The notes: generated by a model from the letters alone, not told the origin. Counted from the first letter of the stretch, positions 26,586 through 35,917 are shown. The stretch: 48,049 bases of DNA from Clostridia bacterium (GCA_024689085.1 JAILDT010000071.1:1-48049), one strand, 5' to 3'. Translations and numbers: made by a program.

Positions 26586-28433
26586 TTATTGATTCGTTCC
26601 GAACTGTGTCGACGTCTTGTAGTATTCGTCGAAGGCTGTTCTGTCGAGCACCTTGGTGTCGAGTCCTGCATCCTCTGCAATCTCTACCTCTGTGCTGTAC
26701 GATCCGCTTACCGTCACTGTGATGTCGCTATCCCCTTCGACGACGGTCTTGCCGTCTGCAACGATGGTAACGGTCTTGCCGTCCGCGTCGACGATTTTCG
26801 CGCCATCTGCTGCACTCAGATCAGTAATCGTTGTGTCATCGGTAACGACCCATGTGGATGTGCCGTCAATCGTGACCGTCAGGTTATTCTCTCCTTCTGA
26901 TACGCCGGTCCATGTTGATCCATCCGTCAGGTTCATGCTGGCACTGCTGATTTTATCGGTGTAGACATTGCCCGACATGGTCTGATCGATCGCTGTCAGC
27001 GTTGCGTTGCCGCCATTCTTTCCTTCCGTGCCCCATCCGTTGGAACTGTTGCCCGCGGCATTCAGCAGCTGTACGTTATCGCTGTCGAAATCCAGCGTCG
27101 TATTCTGCAGAATGATGTTCGCCGTCGTATTGGTTACGTAGAACATGGCGCCGTCGGAGATCGCTGTCTTCAGCGTCGAATCCACCGCTTCAAACTCGCA
27201 TGACTGTGAGGAGGCAGTATCCGCGTCGCCCGACATGGACTGATACAAAATCACTCCGTCCTTAATTGGATCGCTGCCTGATGTCGCGTCATTGGTACTC
27301 TCCAGAGTCGAGTTGTTGATCACGATGCGGTTGTACCCTTCGATACCCGCGATCTGGCTGCCTGTTGATGTACCGGTGACGTTATCGATCTCAATATCAC
27401 CCGTCGAGTAGATCAGCGGTGATCCTGAGCCCGCCGTTTCCAGACTGCTGTTCGTCACGGAAATGTATCCGCCGCCTCTGTCTGTAGCCAGCGCCGCGCA
27501 GTGGTCTTTCGCTGTGCTGATGGTCAGCTCGTTGCCGTAGATGACGCCGCCATAGGTCGCGTCCAGTCCTCTGGAATTTCCGCCGTCTTTGGTGGTAATC
27601 TCCACTTTGTTCAGGTAAGCCGTTCCGCTGTCAGTTGCAAAAACACCATTATTTCCTTCTCCCGTGGAACTGATCTTGCTGTCAGAGAGATAGACTTCTG
27701 AGCCCTCGCCGGTACTCAGCACACTGGAATTGATTCCATAGAAGTTGCAGTTGTCTCCGTTGCTGTCATCGCCCGACTTGGTGATATCCGCACCGGTGAC
27801 TTTGAGTACGCCGCCGTTCTGGGCCAGCAGAACGTTCTCGTCTGCCGTCGTGGATTCAATGGTCTCACCATCTGATGTGACTTCCTTACCGTCGGCCGTG
27901 AGCTTACCGGTCACGTCGCCGCTGTAATCGTAGTTGGCAGTATCAGGACCGCCGCCCGGTGCGCCGCTTGGCGGCTGACCAGTTGGAGCTTCCCCACTTG
28001 GTGCCTCACCACTTGGGGCCTCTCCATTTGGCATCTCTGGAGGCTGTCCGCTCGGTGCTTCCCCGCTCGGTGCCTCACCCTGGGCCTGCATGTCACCGTC
28101 TGGCTTCTCCGGCGGCGTCTGGCCATCTGCTGGCGGTTGCCCACTTGGGGCCTCGCCTTCCTGCTTCTCCGCCGAAGCATTTTCGTCCTGCCCATTCTTC
28201 GCAGCGTCGCTGTCTGCTTTTGCCGTCTCTTTCGCCGTATCGCCCTTCAGGTCTGATGGCGAAACGTATTCCCATGTAACCGCAGAGTTCGACGCGCTAT
28301 TATCCGAGTCATCTGACGCTGTCCCCGTACTGCAGCCGGACATCATGAGTGTGAAAGCCGTCAGCATCACCGTCATGACGATGGCAGCGGCTTTTGTCGC
28401 TTTTGTTTTCCTTTTCATCTTCTTTCGGTTCAT
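26586..28433 (-). CDS. Secreted lipoprotein with PG/EAPSG-rich linker and predicted parallel beta-helix (carbohydrate-binding-domain-like)
   Basis: Signal peptide and lipobox (MLTAFTLMMSGCSTG), repeat linker, then Ser/Thr/Asn/Gly-rich beta-helix-like repeats (TKSGDDSNGDNCNFYGINSSVLSTGEGSEVYLSDSKISSTGEGNNGVFA...); RBS GGAGGA before ATG at 28433. Confidence 0.8.
   Translation of the reverse strand: MNRKKMKRKTKATKAAAIVMTVMLTAFTLMMSGCSTGTASDDSDNSASNSAVTWEYVSPSDLKGDTAKETAKADSDAAKNGQDENASAEKQEGEAPSGQPPADGQTPPEKPDGDMQAQGEAPSGEAPSGQPPEMPNGEAPSGEAPSGEAPTGQPPSGAPGGGPDTANYDYSGDVTGKLTADGKEVTSDGETIESTTADENVLLAQNGGVLKVTGADITKSGDDSNGDNCNFYGINSSVLSTGEGSEVYLSDSKISSTGEGNNGVFATDSGTAYLNKVEITTKDGGNSRGLDATYGGVIYGNELTISTAKDHCAALATDRGGGYISVTNSSLETAGSGSPLIYSTGDIEIDNVTGTSTGSQIAGIEGYNRIVINNSTLESTNDATSGSDPIKDGVILYQSMSGDADTASSQSCEFEAVDSTLKTAISDGAMFYVTNTTANIILQNTTLDFDSDNVQLLNAAGNSSNGWGTEGKNGGNATLTAIDQTMSGNVYTDKISSASMNLTDGSTWTGVSEGENNLTVTIDGTSTWVVTDDTTITDLSAADGAKIVDADGKTVTIVADGKTVVEGDSDITVTVSGSYSTEVEIAEDAGLDTKVLDRTAFDEYYKTSTQFGTNQ
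27955..28170 (-). repeat. Tandem 15-bp-period repeats encoding (G/S)(E/Q)(A/P)P(S/N)G
   Basis: Translated GEAPSGEAPSGQPPEMPNGEAPSGEAPSGEAPTGQPPSGAPGG. Confidence 0.85.
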
Positions 28434-28484
28434 ATCCGGATCCTCCAATTCTTTTTTCTAATTGTCTGTCCGGATCTATAATAA

Positions 28485-28506
28485 ACGCCGCGTATGAACG
28501 CGGCGT
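28485..28506 (-). terminator. Terminator between the SpoIIE-like gene and the lipoprotein gene
   Basis: ACGCCGCGT-atga-ACGCGGCGT hairpin followed on the minus strand by TTTATTATAG. Confidence 0.65.
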
Positions 28507-28535
28507 ATGTGTTTTGTGTTGTCTTTGTGTGCAGT

Positions 28536-30320
28536 TTATTGAGGTTCTGTGCCCTTGTACTCCAGACAGAGCATGGTCAGATCGTCGAACTGTTCCGCGC
28601 CTGCTGTGAACATATCAACCGCCTCTCTCACGTTCTTCAGCACTGCGACCGGCGTCTCCGCCTCTTCATTCAGTGCATCCAGCATGCGGTCGATGCCGAA
28701 CATATTGTTCGATGCATCAGTCGCTTCCGGCACACCGTCTGTATAGACGAAGATTTTGTCGCCCGGCTCCAGCTGAATATCGTACTCCTTGTACTTCAGG
28801 CCTTCCAGACCGCCTACGATCATGCTGTGCTCGTCCTTATACAATTCGAACGCTCCGTCTTTCCTGCAGATCGTCGGATACTCATGTCCTGCGTTCGATG
28901 CAGTCAGTTTTCCCGTGGAAATCTCCAGAATGCCGAGCCAGATGGTCACGAACATATCCTGCTTGTTGTTGGAGCAGATCAGATCATTCGTGGCTTCCAT
29001 GATCTCCGCCGGAGATTTGCCTGACGTGCCATTGTTCCAGAGTATGATCTGTGCTGCCATCATGAACATCGCACCCGGGATGCCTTTGCCTGAAACGTCC
29101 GCGATCAGGATACAGAGATGGTCGTCATCGATCAGGAAGTAGTTGTAGAAATCTCCGCCGATATCCTTCGCCGGGTCCATGGACGCGTATACGTCAAATT
29201 CCGAACGCTCCGGAAATGCCGGGAAGATGGTCGGCAGCATTGATTCCTGAATATTCGTTGCCAGAGACAGTTCTGCCTTGATCCTCTCCTGATCTCCCGT
29301 GATCTTTTTGATGCGTTCCATGTGGTCGTCAATCTCGACCACCAGGTCGCTCACGTCTCTCGACAATTGTCCGATCTCGTTAGAGGATTTGATCTCCGCC
29401 AGATTGTTGCAGACTTCTTCGCTGTCCTTATTGATCATGTAGAGATGAATATTCTCCAGGACCTTCTTCAGCGGCTGCAGCACGAACTGATAAATCATCG
29501 CAAGGAAGAGCCATGCCAACAGCACTTCCAGCAGAACGGCCATGATCGTTCCGGTCCAGGCTCTTTTATTAATGGACTTATTGAGCCATGAGACGTCATA
29601 GGTCAGCCCTATCATCAGATCTTCATCGCCGATTGTTTCAACATATACGTAGTAATCAACAAATTTGCCTGCGTCTACCAGCTTCCTGTTGTTTTCACGC
29701 GCTTGCCGCATACCCTCTTCCTGGCTCGACGATACCTCCGAAACGACACCCAGGGTATAGACCTGCTCGTATTCCGTGCCTCTCACCGCATCGGGATCTG
29801 CTCCGCTCAGCAGGAAAAACTGTTCCTTGAAGGTTTCATCTGTCAGGATGCAGAACAGGAACGACAGTTCATTGGAGCTTTTGATCTGATCGATTCTGGT
29901 GATCAGCCAGGAATAGGTGACTTCCGCATAAAGCTTTTGGTCTTCCTCAGACCAGGATTGAAGTTGCTCTGCTGTGGCATACTTCAGCGCAACGTCAGGA
30001 TGACGCTGATTCAGCAGTTTGGCCTTTGCCTCTGTCTCCGTTCCGGAACTGTAATCCACATCATATTCGATATCCATCTCGTCCCAATGGTTTCTCCAAT
30101 ACTGAATGAGCCACTGATACGAAGGATATTCCTGAATCGACGCGATCGTCTCATCCGCCATATTAGATGCCATTTTCTCAGTCTGGCCTTTGATACTGGC
30201 ATCGGTAAACACCTGCTGTGTGAAGTAGGTGAACATGCCGATCATGAGCGTACCAACGGCAAACAGGATGATGACTTCGATAATCAGTCCCCGTTTTTTC
30301 TTTGCATTCTTTGGTTTCAT
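28536..30320 (-). CDS. Membrane-anchored PP2C/SpoIIE-type serine phosphatase with an extracytoplasmic sensor region
   Basis: Two TM segments, HAMP-like region, then DVYASMDPAKDIGGDFYNYFLIDDDHLCILIADVSGKGIPGAMFM...SNAGHEYPTI...GDKIFVYTDGVPEATDASNNMFG. Confidence 0.92.
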   Translation of the reverse strand: MKPKNAKKKRGLIIEVIILFAVGTLMIGMFTYFTQQVFTDASIKGQTEKMASNMADETIASIQEYPSYQWLIQYWRNHWDEMDIEYDVDYSSGTETEAKAKLLNQRHPDVALKYATAEQLQSWSEEDQKLYAEVTYSWLITRIDQIKSSNELSFLFCILTDETFKEQFFLLSGADPDAVRGTEYEQVYTLGVVSEVSSSQEEGMRQARENNRKLVDAGKFVDYYVYVETIGDEDLMIGLTYDVSWLNKSINKRAWTGTIMAVLLEVLLAWLFLAMIYQFVLQPLKKVLENIHLYMINKDSEEVCNNLAEIKSSNEIGQLSRDVSDLVVEIDDHMERIKKITGDQERIKAELSLATNIQESMLPTIFPAFPERSEFDVYASMDPAKDIGGDFYNYFLIDDDHLCILIADVSGKGIPGAMFMMAAQIILWNNGTSGKSPAEIMEATNDLICSNNKQDMFVTIWLGILEISTGKLTASNAGHEYPTICRKDGAFELYKDEHSMIVGGLEGLKYKEYDIQLEPGDKIFVYTDGVPEATDASNNMFGIDRMLDALNEEAETPVAVLKNVREAVDMFTAGAEQFDDLTMLCLEYKGTEPQ

Positions 30321-30385
30321 AATCCCCTCATTTCAATTACGGCATTATGATACCACGCTTTCATCCATTATTCCAGTCCGCGTCA

Positions 30386-31201
30386 TCAATCCAGCCCCGG
30401 CCGTTTGCGCCAGGCCATCTTCGAGATGCGCATGTTCGGAATCTGAATGCTAACGCCGGTCAGCAGCTTGATCAGCCAGATGAAGAACACGATTACCGCA
30501 ACCGGAATCACACAGGAAGTAACGATCAGGACCGCGATGGACTCCGTCATCCGGTTCAGTGTGTTCTCGAATTTGTCCAGCTGTCCCGAGACGCCGCCCT
30601 TGACCTTTTTAACAAATTTCTCAATGGCGTTGGCGTCCTCATCCTCCGCCGCGGCCTGGATCTTCTCCGTGTCGTTCCGCGTGTCTTCGATCATCTGTTC
30701 CATGGACGCCTCATAACTGGCGTCGATTTTCTCCGTCACGACGATGCTGGCCGGTACGATGGCGAACATCATCAGGGCGAAACAGATCAGCTTGATGCCG
30801 ACCGATCTCCATGTATCCCCGAAGAACAGTTTCCCCAGAATCAGGATGAGGCAGGCCGCCGGAATCAGGATTTTGAACGCTAGCATTCCGGTGATGGTCA
30901 CCATCCACTTCTCCAGGCAAATCGCCCCGAGAATGAACATAAAGTATCCGCTCAGGTCTGCCAGCTGCTCCGCGATCGGTGTTCCCGCGTCGCCCGGCAG
31001 CAGCGAGATTGCCGCCGATGATGCTGCCGTCACGCCCATCAGTTCTGTGACTGTGGTCCGTTTTTGATCCAGCGCCGCATAGGTGCCGGGGAAGCTCTCC
31101 TCTGAAGACGCAAATCCGGAAATCACGAACAGGGAGAGCAGTCCCACGACTGCCAGCGCCGCAATGATGATTACGGTCTTTCTCTTTTCACTCAGTTCCA
31201 T
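30386..31201 (-). CDS. Conserved multi-TM membrane protein of unknown function
   Basis: N-terminal TM, several internal TMs and a charged central region (EKIDASYEASMEQMIEDTRNDTEKIQAAAEDED). Confidence 0.7.
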   Translation of the reverse strand: MELSEKRKTVIIIAALAVVGLLSLFVISGFASSEESFPGTYAALDQKRTTVTELMGVTAASSAAISLLPGDAGTPIAEQLADLSGYFMFILGAICLEKWMVTITGMLAFKILIPAACLILILGKLFFGDTWRSVGIKLICFALMMFAIVPASIVVTEKIDASYEASMEQMIEDTRNDTEKIQAAAEDEDANAIEKFVKKVKGGVSGQLDKFENTLNRMTESIAVLIVTSCVIPVAVIVFFIWLIKLLTGVSIQIPNMRISKMAWRKRPGLD

Positions 31202-31290
31202 AGCAGGCCTCCTTTCCGGAAAACCAGACTATAACGGCTGAATCTATATATAAACCCCTTGTCTGGGCGCCCCCGCGCCCTTGCTTTTGC

Positions 31291-31605
31291 TTAATACATC
31301 AGATGGAATTCGCCGATGAGCGGCAGCGGATCTGTTCTCCAGTTCGCCGCTCTGTAGATACCCATCACGATGAATACGAAGGCTGCTACGCCTGCGACAG
31401 CCGATACGCTGTGACCGATTCCCGGAAGCGCCGCGCAAAGTCCTCCCGCAATCTTGAGCAGATTGATCATCAGCGCCTGGTTGATGTGGTGCGTCTGGAA
31501 CGAGTCGCCCTTGTCCCTGATCAGGAAGGCGATGATCCAGCCGACCCAGGTGATGTACGAAATCACCGAGACTCTTCTCGCTCTATCGTTATATCCGTGA
31601 TTCAT
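31291..31605 (-). CDS. Small DUF4870/Tic20-like membrane protein
   Basis: SVISYITWVGWIIAFLIRDKGDSFQTHHINQALMINLL; HxxQAL-type motif; start trimmed to ATG at 31605. Confidence 0.65.
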   Translation of the reverse strand: MNHGYNDRARRVSVISYITWVGWIIAFLIRDKGDSFQTHHINQALMINLLKIAGGLCAALPGIGHSVSAVAGVAAFVFIVMGIYRAANWRTDPLPLIGEFHLMY

Positions 31606-31761
31606 TTCTCCACTCCCTTTCTTCCCACGCAAAATCTGTGAGACTTCATATCCAGTCTTTTCTCTGACTATATGATATGGTTTCCGCAATGTTTCAGACA
31701 TCGCAGCGGATGCGGATTCGGCGGCATTTTTACCGCAACTTTCGCGCAAAAACAATAAAAT

Positions 31762-31787
31762 CGGCGGTCGCCTTCCGGCGCCGCCGT
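31762..31787 (-). terminator. Candidate terminator downstream of the fRMsr gene
   Basis: GGCGGCGCCggaaGGCGaCCGCC imperfect hairpin followed on the minus strand by GATTTTATTGTTTT. Confidence 0.65.
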
Positions 31788-31803
31788 CCTGATTGGTTGT
31801 TTA

Positions 31804-32253
31804 TTATTTGATGATCTGTTCCATGGCCGCGGTCAGAGCCGTGAGCCCGGCTTTGTCCTCCTCTGTGAACCGCGCCGGGATCGGGCTGTCGATATCGAGC
31901 ACCGCAAATACTTCGCCGTTTCTGTGCATCGGTACGACGATCTCCGATCTGGATGCGCTGTCGCACGCAATGTGTCCCGGGAAGGCGTGCACGTCGGGCA
32001 CCAGCTGCACCCGATCTTCCGCCCAGGCGGTACCGCAGACGCCTCTTCCTCTGTCGATCCGGACGCAGGCAACGTTGCCCTGAAACGGGCCGAGAATCAG
32101 GGCATCCTCCTTCACGAGATAGAACCCCGCCCAGTTGACGTCATCCATGGCATGAAACAGCAGCGCGGAAACATTGGCCATGACAGGAACAGGATCCGGT
32201 GATTCCTCCGCCAGCGATCTCATCTGTTTTATCATCAGTTCATAATCTGTCAT
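31804..32253 (-). CDS. msrC: GAF-domain free methionine-(R)-sulfoxide reductase
   Basis: NWAGFYLVKEDALILGPFQGNVACVRIDRGRGVCGTAWAEDRVQLVPDVHAFPGHIACDSASRSEIVVPM; conserved Cys positions. Confidence 0.92.
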   Translation of the reverse strand: MTDYELMIKQMRSLAEESPDPVPVMANVSALLFHAMDDVNWAGFYLVKEDALILGPFQGNVACVRIDRGRGVCGTAWAEDRVQLVPDVHAFPGHIACDSASRSEIVVPMHRNGEVFAVLDIDSPIPARFTEEDKAGLTALTAAMEQIIK

Positions 32254-32262
32254 AGTCCTGTG

Positions 32263-32748
32263 TTACGCCTCGTTGACCAGTTTCCCTGTCATGTGATCCG
32301 GTGTGATCTCGAAACACAGTACGTTTCTGCCGACCTTGGCGATCTCGTCGTCCGCATAGTTCGGATCATCTGTGAACTTGGAACTGATGCCAACGCAGAT
32401 CTCTCTCACCTTCTCAGGCTCTTCTTCATAAGAGAAGAAACGGATCCTGCCGAAGATGATGACGCTCTTGATATTTAGCGCCCAGTCGTTCTCTTCCCGG
32501 TATCCTTCGTCCATGGCGCAGAAGGAAACCTTGTCGCACGCCTTGATGGCATCTAATTTATGTCCTGCTTTCGCGCCGTGGAAGTAAAGTTTGCCGTCTG
32601 CCTCGTTGTACCAGTGGCTGACCGGCAGGCCGTACGGATAGCCGTCCTCTCCAAGTACGCTGAGGATGCCGCGCTTGGCTTCCTTCAGAACCTTGACGCA
32701 CTCTTCCTCCGTAATCTGCTGTTTGAATCTTCTCATTTTCCTGAACAT
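32263..32748 (-). CDS. Pyridoxamine 5'-phosphate oxidase-like flavin-binding protein
   Basis: EECVKVLKEAKRGILSVLGEDGYPYGLPVSHWYNEADGKLYFHGAKAGHKLDAI; RBS GGAGGAG before ATG at 32748. Confidence 0.88.
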   Translation of the reverse strand: MFRKMRRFKQQITEEECVKVLKEAKRGILSVLGEDGYPYGLPVSHWYNEADGKLYFHGAKAGHKLDAIKACDKVSFCAMDEGYREENDWALNIKSVIIFGRIRFFSYEEEPEKVREICVGISSKFTDDPNYADDEIAKVGRNVLCFEITPDHMTGKLVNEA

Positions 32749-32791
32749 ATTTCTCTCCTCCATTGGTCATCCATTCTTTAATAGTATTGTA

Positions 32792-33514
32792 CTACAATAC
32801 CGGAACATATGACAGCACAACGCCGATGACGACCATCGGCAGCATGTTTGCCACGCGAATTTCCTTGTTCCAGATCAGGTTGATTCCAAGGCACATGATC
32901 ATGATCGATCCTGTCGTCGTCAGTGACGCCAGTGCCGCGTCTGTCAGCAGCGTTTTCGCCTGACAGGCAATGAGTGTCAGACTTCCCTGCAGGATTCCGA
33001 CCGGCAGGGACGCAAACAGACAGCCTTTGCCATACGGAACCGTCAGCACCATGATAATCACAAAGTCGATGGCTGCCTTGGCGATGAGCATGGAGTGATC
33101 TCCGTAAAGGCCTTCTGTAATCGGGCCCATCACCGCCATAGCACCGATGCCGACAACCATGGACGCCTTCACAAAACCATCGGCAAACCCTGCGCCGTCA
33201 TCCTGTTTCACCTGCTTTTGCAAAAGCATCCCGAGCTTGTTGATTCTCTTCTCGATGCCCATTGTCTCACCGATTGCGGCGCCTGCGACCAGGCTGATCA
33301 GCAGCGGAATCGAACCATTCACCGAGACCGCGCCGTTCGTTACAGTCAGCATGCCCTGCATGATGCCTGTGATGCCGATGACGAATACGGAAAGACCGCA
33401 GACTGTCATCATCATGTTCTTCATTTGTTCGGAAAACAGTCTCCCGAAAGCCAGCGCTGTAGCGCCGCCTGCGATGATTCCCGACATATCGATAAGTGTT
33501 CCTACGCCTGGCAT
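32792..33514 (-). CDS. DUF554-family membrane protein
   Basis: GVGTLIDMSGIIAGGATALAFGRLF...GLSVFVIGITGIMQ. Confidence 0.85.
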   Translation of the reverse strand: MPGVGTLIDMSGIIAGGATALAFGRLFSEQMKNMMMTVCGLSVFVIGITGIMQGMLTVTNGAVSVNGSIPLLISLVAGAAIGETMGIEKRINKLGMLLQKQVKQDDGAGFADGFVKASMVVGIGAMAVMGPITEGLYGDHSMLIAKAAIDFVIIMVLTVPYGKGCLFASLPVGILQGSLTLIACQAKTLLTDAALASLTTTGSIMIMCLGINLIWNKEIRVANMLPMVVIGVVLSYVPVL

Positions 33515-33613
33515 ATCTGACTCCTCTGTTTGTGTAATTCGTGGTTGATTCCTCTTTCAACAATGATTATACTGATGATGAAGCATTTGAAAAGCGCATT
33601 ATTTTAATGATAA

Positions 33614-33632
33614 ACATTACAACTTGTAATGT
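33614..33632. promoter_or_regulatory. Candidate LysR-type operator (autoregulation and/or control of DUF554)
   Basis: ACATTACAA-C-TTGTAATGT, perfect 9-bp arms, ending 13 bp before the LysR start; fits the T-N11-A LysR box. Confidence 0.65.
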
Positions 33633-33645
33633 ATAGGAGACCGAA

Positions 33646-34521
33646 ATGAACCATTCACAGATCAGATATGAGATATTCCTGAAAGTCGCGGAACTGGGGA
33701 ACATCACCCTGGCAGCAGACGCGCTGAATTACACCCAGTCCGGCGTCAGCCACGCCATCGCCGCCATGGAGCGGGAAGCCGGCTGCACCCTGTTTCACCG
33801 GAGCAAGACCGGCGTCACCCTGACGGAAAACGGCAAGGCGCTCCTGCCTCTGGTGCAGGAGCTGGTCAATAAGCAACATTCCCTGGACCAGGCCATGGAC
33901 GCCCTCTCCAACCGCGTTGCCGGCACGCTGCGCGTCGGCAGTTTCACCAGTTTCACAGCGACATGGATGGCGCTGCTGATGCAGGATTTCACGAAACAGT
34001 TTCCGGAGGTAAACATCGAACTGACCAACGGAACGTACCGCGATATCGAAAACGGCATCACGGACGGCAGGCTGGACTGCGGGTTCCTGAGCGGCATCGA
34101 GAACGATCCCCTTGACTTCACCCCTCTCTTCGACGATCCGATGCTGGTGATTACGGCGCCCGGGCACGCCCTCGCAAGAAAAAAATCCCTGCCCCTGCAT
34201 GATCTGAAGAAGTATCCTCTGATCTCGCAGTTTCAGGGTGCCGATCACGATGTCCAGCAGATTTTCAGAACGGCGAAGCTCCGCCCAAAAACAAAATTCA
34301 TCCTGGACGACGACATCTCCGTAATGGGGATGGTCGCACAGGATGAAGGGATTGCACTGATACCGGAAATGATGCTTCAGACGGCTTCCTTTGATTTAGT
34401 GTCGATTCCGCTGGATCCGCCGCAGCACCGCACAATCGGGCTGGCCACGCTGCCGATCAAAGAAACGACCCTTCTGGTAAGAACCTTCATCGCCTTCTGC
34501 AAAAGCTACCATTTCGACTGA
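33646..34521 (+). CDS. LysR-family transcriptional regulator
   Basis: FLKVAELGNITLAADALNYTQSGVSHAIAAMEREAGCTLFHRSKTGVTLTENGKALL. Confidence 0.94.
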   Translation: MNHSQIRYEIFLKVAELGNITLAADALNYTQSGVSHAIAAMEREAGCTLFHRSKTGVTLTENGKALLPLVQELVNKQHSLDQAMDALSNRVAGTLRVGSFTSFTATWMALLMQDFTKQFPEVNIELTNGTYRDIENGITDGRLDCGFLSGIENDPLDFTPLFDDPMLVITAPGHALARKKSLPLHDLKKYPLISQFQGADHDVQQIFRTAKLRPKTKFILDDDISVMGMVAQDEGIALIPEMMLQTASFDLVSIPLDPPQHRTIGLATLPIKETTLLVRTFIAFCKSYHFD

Positions 34522-34775
34522 TTATTTGCCTTTGTATTCCACGCCCTCCATAGCGCCGAGTACCAGGCCGTGCTTATCTTTGTAGAGCTTGAACGGGCCG
34601 TCTCCCTGCTTGAACGCCGGATATTCATGTCCCGCATCCGCAGCCAGTCCGTCTTCTGTAGTCCACCAGCGGAAGAAGCCGTCGACACCATCAGAAGCAA
34701 CGCAAACAGGAGGCATGTGAACAGCCCCGCGGCGCGTTTGATTCTTCTGGAAACAGTTATTTCCCTTTTCATCAT
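34522..34775 (-). pseudogene. Frameshifted/deleted remnant carrying a SpoIIE/PP2C phosphatase fragment
   Basis: ADAGHEYPAFKQGDGPFKLYKDKHGLVLGAMEGVEYKGK* aligns to SNAGHEYPTICRKDGAFELYKDEHSMIVGGLEGLKYKEY of the 28536-30320 phosphatase; a TM-like N-terminus is in another frame (MMKREITVSRRIKRAAGLFTCLLFALLLMVSTA). Confidence 0.75.
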
Positions 34776-34814
34776 CCTCTGCTGTTATTCCCCTTTATTT
34801 AAACAGTTTCTACC

Positions 34815-34848
34815 AAAAAAGCTCTGGAAGCACAATAATTCCAGAGCT
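34815..34848 (-). terminator. Intrinsic terminator of the DUF362 gene
   Basis: AGCTCTGGAA...TTCCAGAGCT stem then TTTTTT on the minus strand; overlaps the stop codon. Confidence 0.88.
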
Positions 34849-35917
34849 ATTTCAATTGCTGCAGAATATCGCTCGCTGTAGGCGGACAGCCCTGTACGCA
34901 GCGCTCTGCGCCGCGGCAGCATTGTCCGATACCGAGTCCTGCAAAGGTTTTCCCACGGTATCCCTGACCGATGTGTATGGTGCTTTTGCACCTGATTCCT
35001 TCTCCTTCCGCGATATACAGGGCTCTGACCAGAGACGCGTAGCAGACGGAACATGCGCTGTCTGCGCGCACATTGCGGGTCAGGCTTCTCACTTTCCCGG
35101 ACGGCTGTGGATATTCTTCTGCTGCGTGCGGTTCATTCAGCCGGATGATATCTCCGGGTGCGATTTCCGAGGAACCGGCGCCCCATTCTTCTGCAAGGCG
35201 CATGTATGGAACGTCCTCCAGCGTGAGCCCCATGAGTCGGCATCCATAGGCGTCGATCTGCACCGGGTCTGTACCCAGATACATTCTGTTCGTCTGCACC
35301 GGGTTCCCGCCCTCTTCAAAATTCAGATCGCCGCAAATACTGTCGACAATGACAAGGGATGGTTTCAGTGTCGCCGCCAGTGCTGCGACATGATCGCTCA
35401 GACCTTCGGCGTGGAAGCGGCGTTTTTCCCTGTCGGGAATGCAGCCCTTCAGATTCTTCAGCGCACAGGTCATGGCTGTCTGGCAATGCCCTTTCAAGAC
35501 CGGCAGGTCAATCAGATAATCTGCATCCAGCGCCCGGCAGGCAATCCCCATCGGGCCCATCGGCGTTTCCACCTGCCTGACCTCGTCCTGTTTCAGATCG
35601 TAGAATTCGACTCCATACTGGTCGCAGACTGTATCATAGCCGCATGTTTTCATAGAGTGTTCTGTTCCCGCTCCATACCAGGAACTCTCGATGATGGAAA
35701 TGTCTGTGAATCCGGCTTCCTGCAGATACGCAATGCAGCCAGAAAGAACCCCCGCGTGAGTCGTGGCCCCTTTTTCCGGCCTTGAAGCAAGAATCAGGTT
35801 GGGTTTCAAGGCGATGGCAGCCCCGCGCGGAATACATTCTGCGATATCCGCAGCCTTCATCAGGGCCTTCGTCATTTCATGGGCATTCGTGCCGTATATT
35901 TCATAGATCTTCGGCAT
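34847..35917 (-). CDS. DUF362-domain protein with Cys-rich (Fe-S-type) C-terminus
   Basis: MPKIYEIYGTNAHEMTKALMKAADIAE...LIDLPVLKGHCQTAMTCALKNLKGCIPDREKRRFH...CSVCYASLVRALY...CCRGAERCVQGCPPTASDI; upstream ORF extension rejected. Confidence 0.87.
   Translation of the reverse strand: MPKIYEIYGTNAHEMTKALMKAADIAECIPRGAAIALKPNLILASRPEKGATTHAGVLSGCIAYLQEAGFTDISIIESSWYGAGTEHSMKTCGYDTVCDQYGVEFYDLKQDEVRQVETPMGPMGIACRALDADYLIDLPVLKGHCQTAMTCALKNLKGCIPDREKRRFHAEGLSDHVAALAATLKPSLVIVDSICGDLNFEEGGNPVQTNRMYLGTDPVQIDAYGCRLMGLTLEDVPYMRLAEEWGAGSSEIAPGDIIRLNEPHAAEEYPQPSGKVRSLTRNVRADSACSVCYASLVRALYIAEGEGIRCKSTIHIGQGYRGKTFAGLGIGQCCRGAERCVQGCPPTASDILQQLK

Noticed and set aside
26439-26900. 153-aa ORF starting MQDPLAQLGERLGDNQKVIGSSPIRVTK
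   Set aside because: The start is read through tRNA-Val; typical tRNA-translation artefact.
27955-28170. Short-period repeats considered as a CRISPR array
   Set aside because: 15-bp periodic, in frame, encodes an EAPSG stalk; no conserved repeat/unique spacer pattern and no cas genes.
31265-31280. GGGCGC-cccc-GCGCCC hairpin downstream of the DUF4870-like gene
   Set aside because: Strong stem but no T-tract on the minus strand; not called as a terminator.
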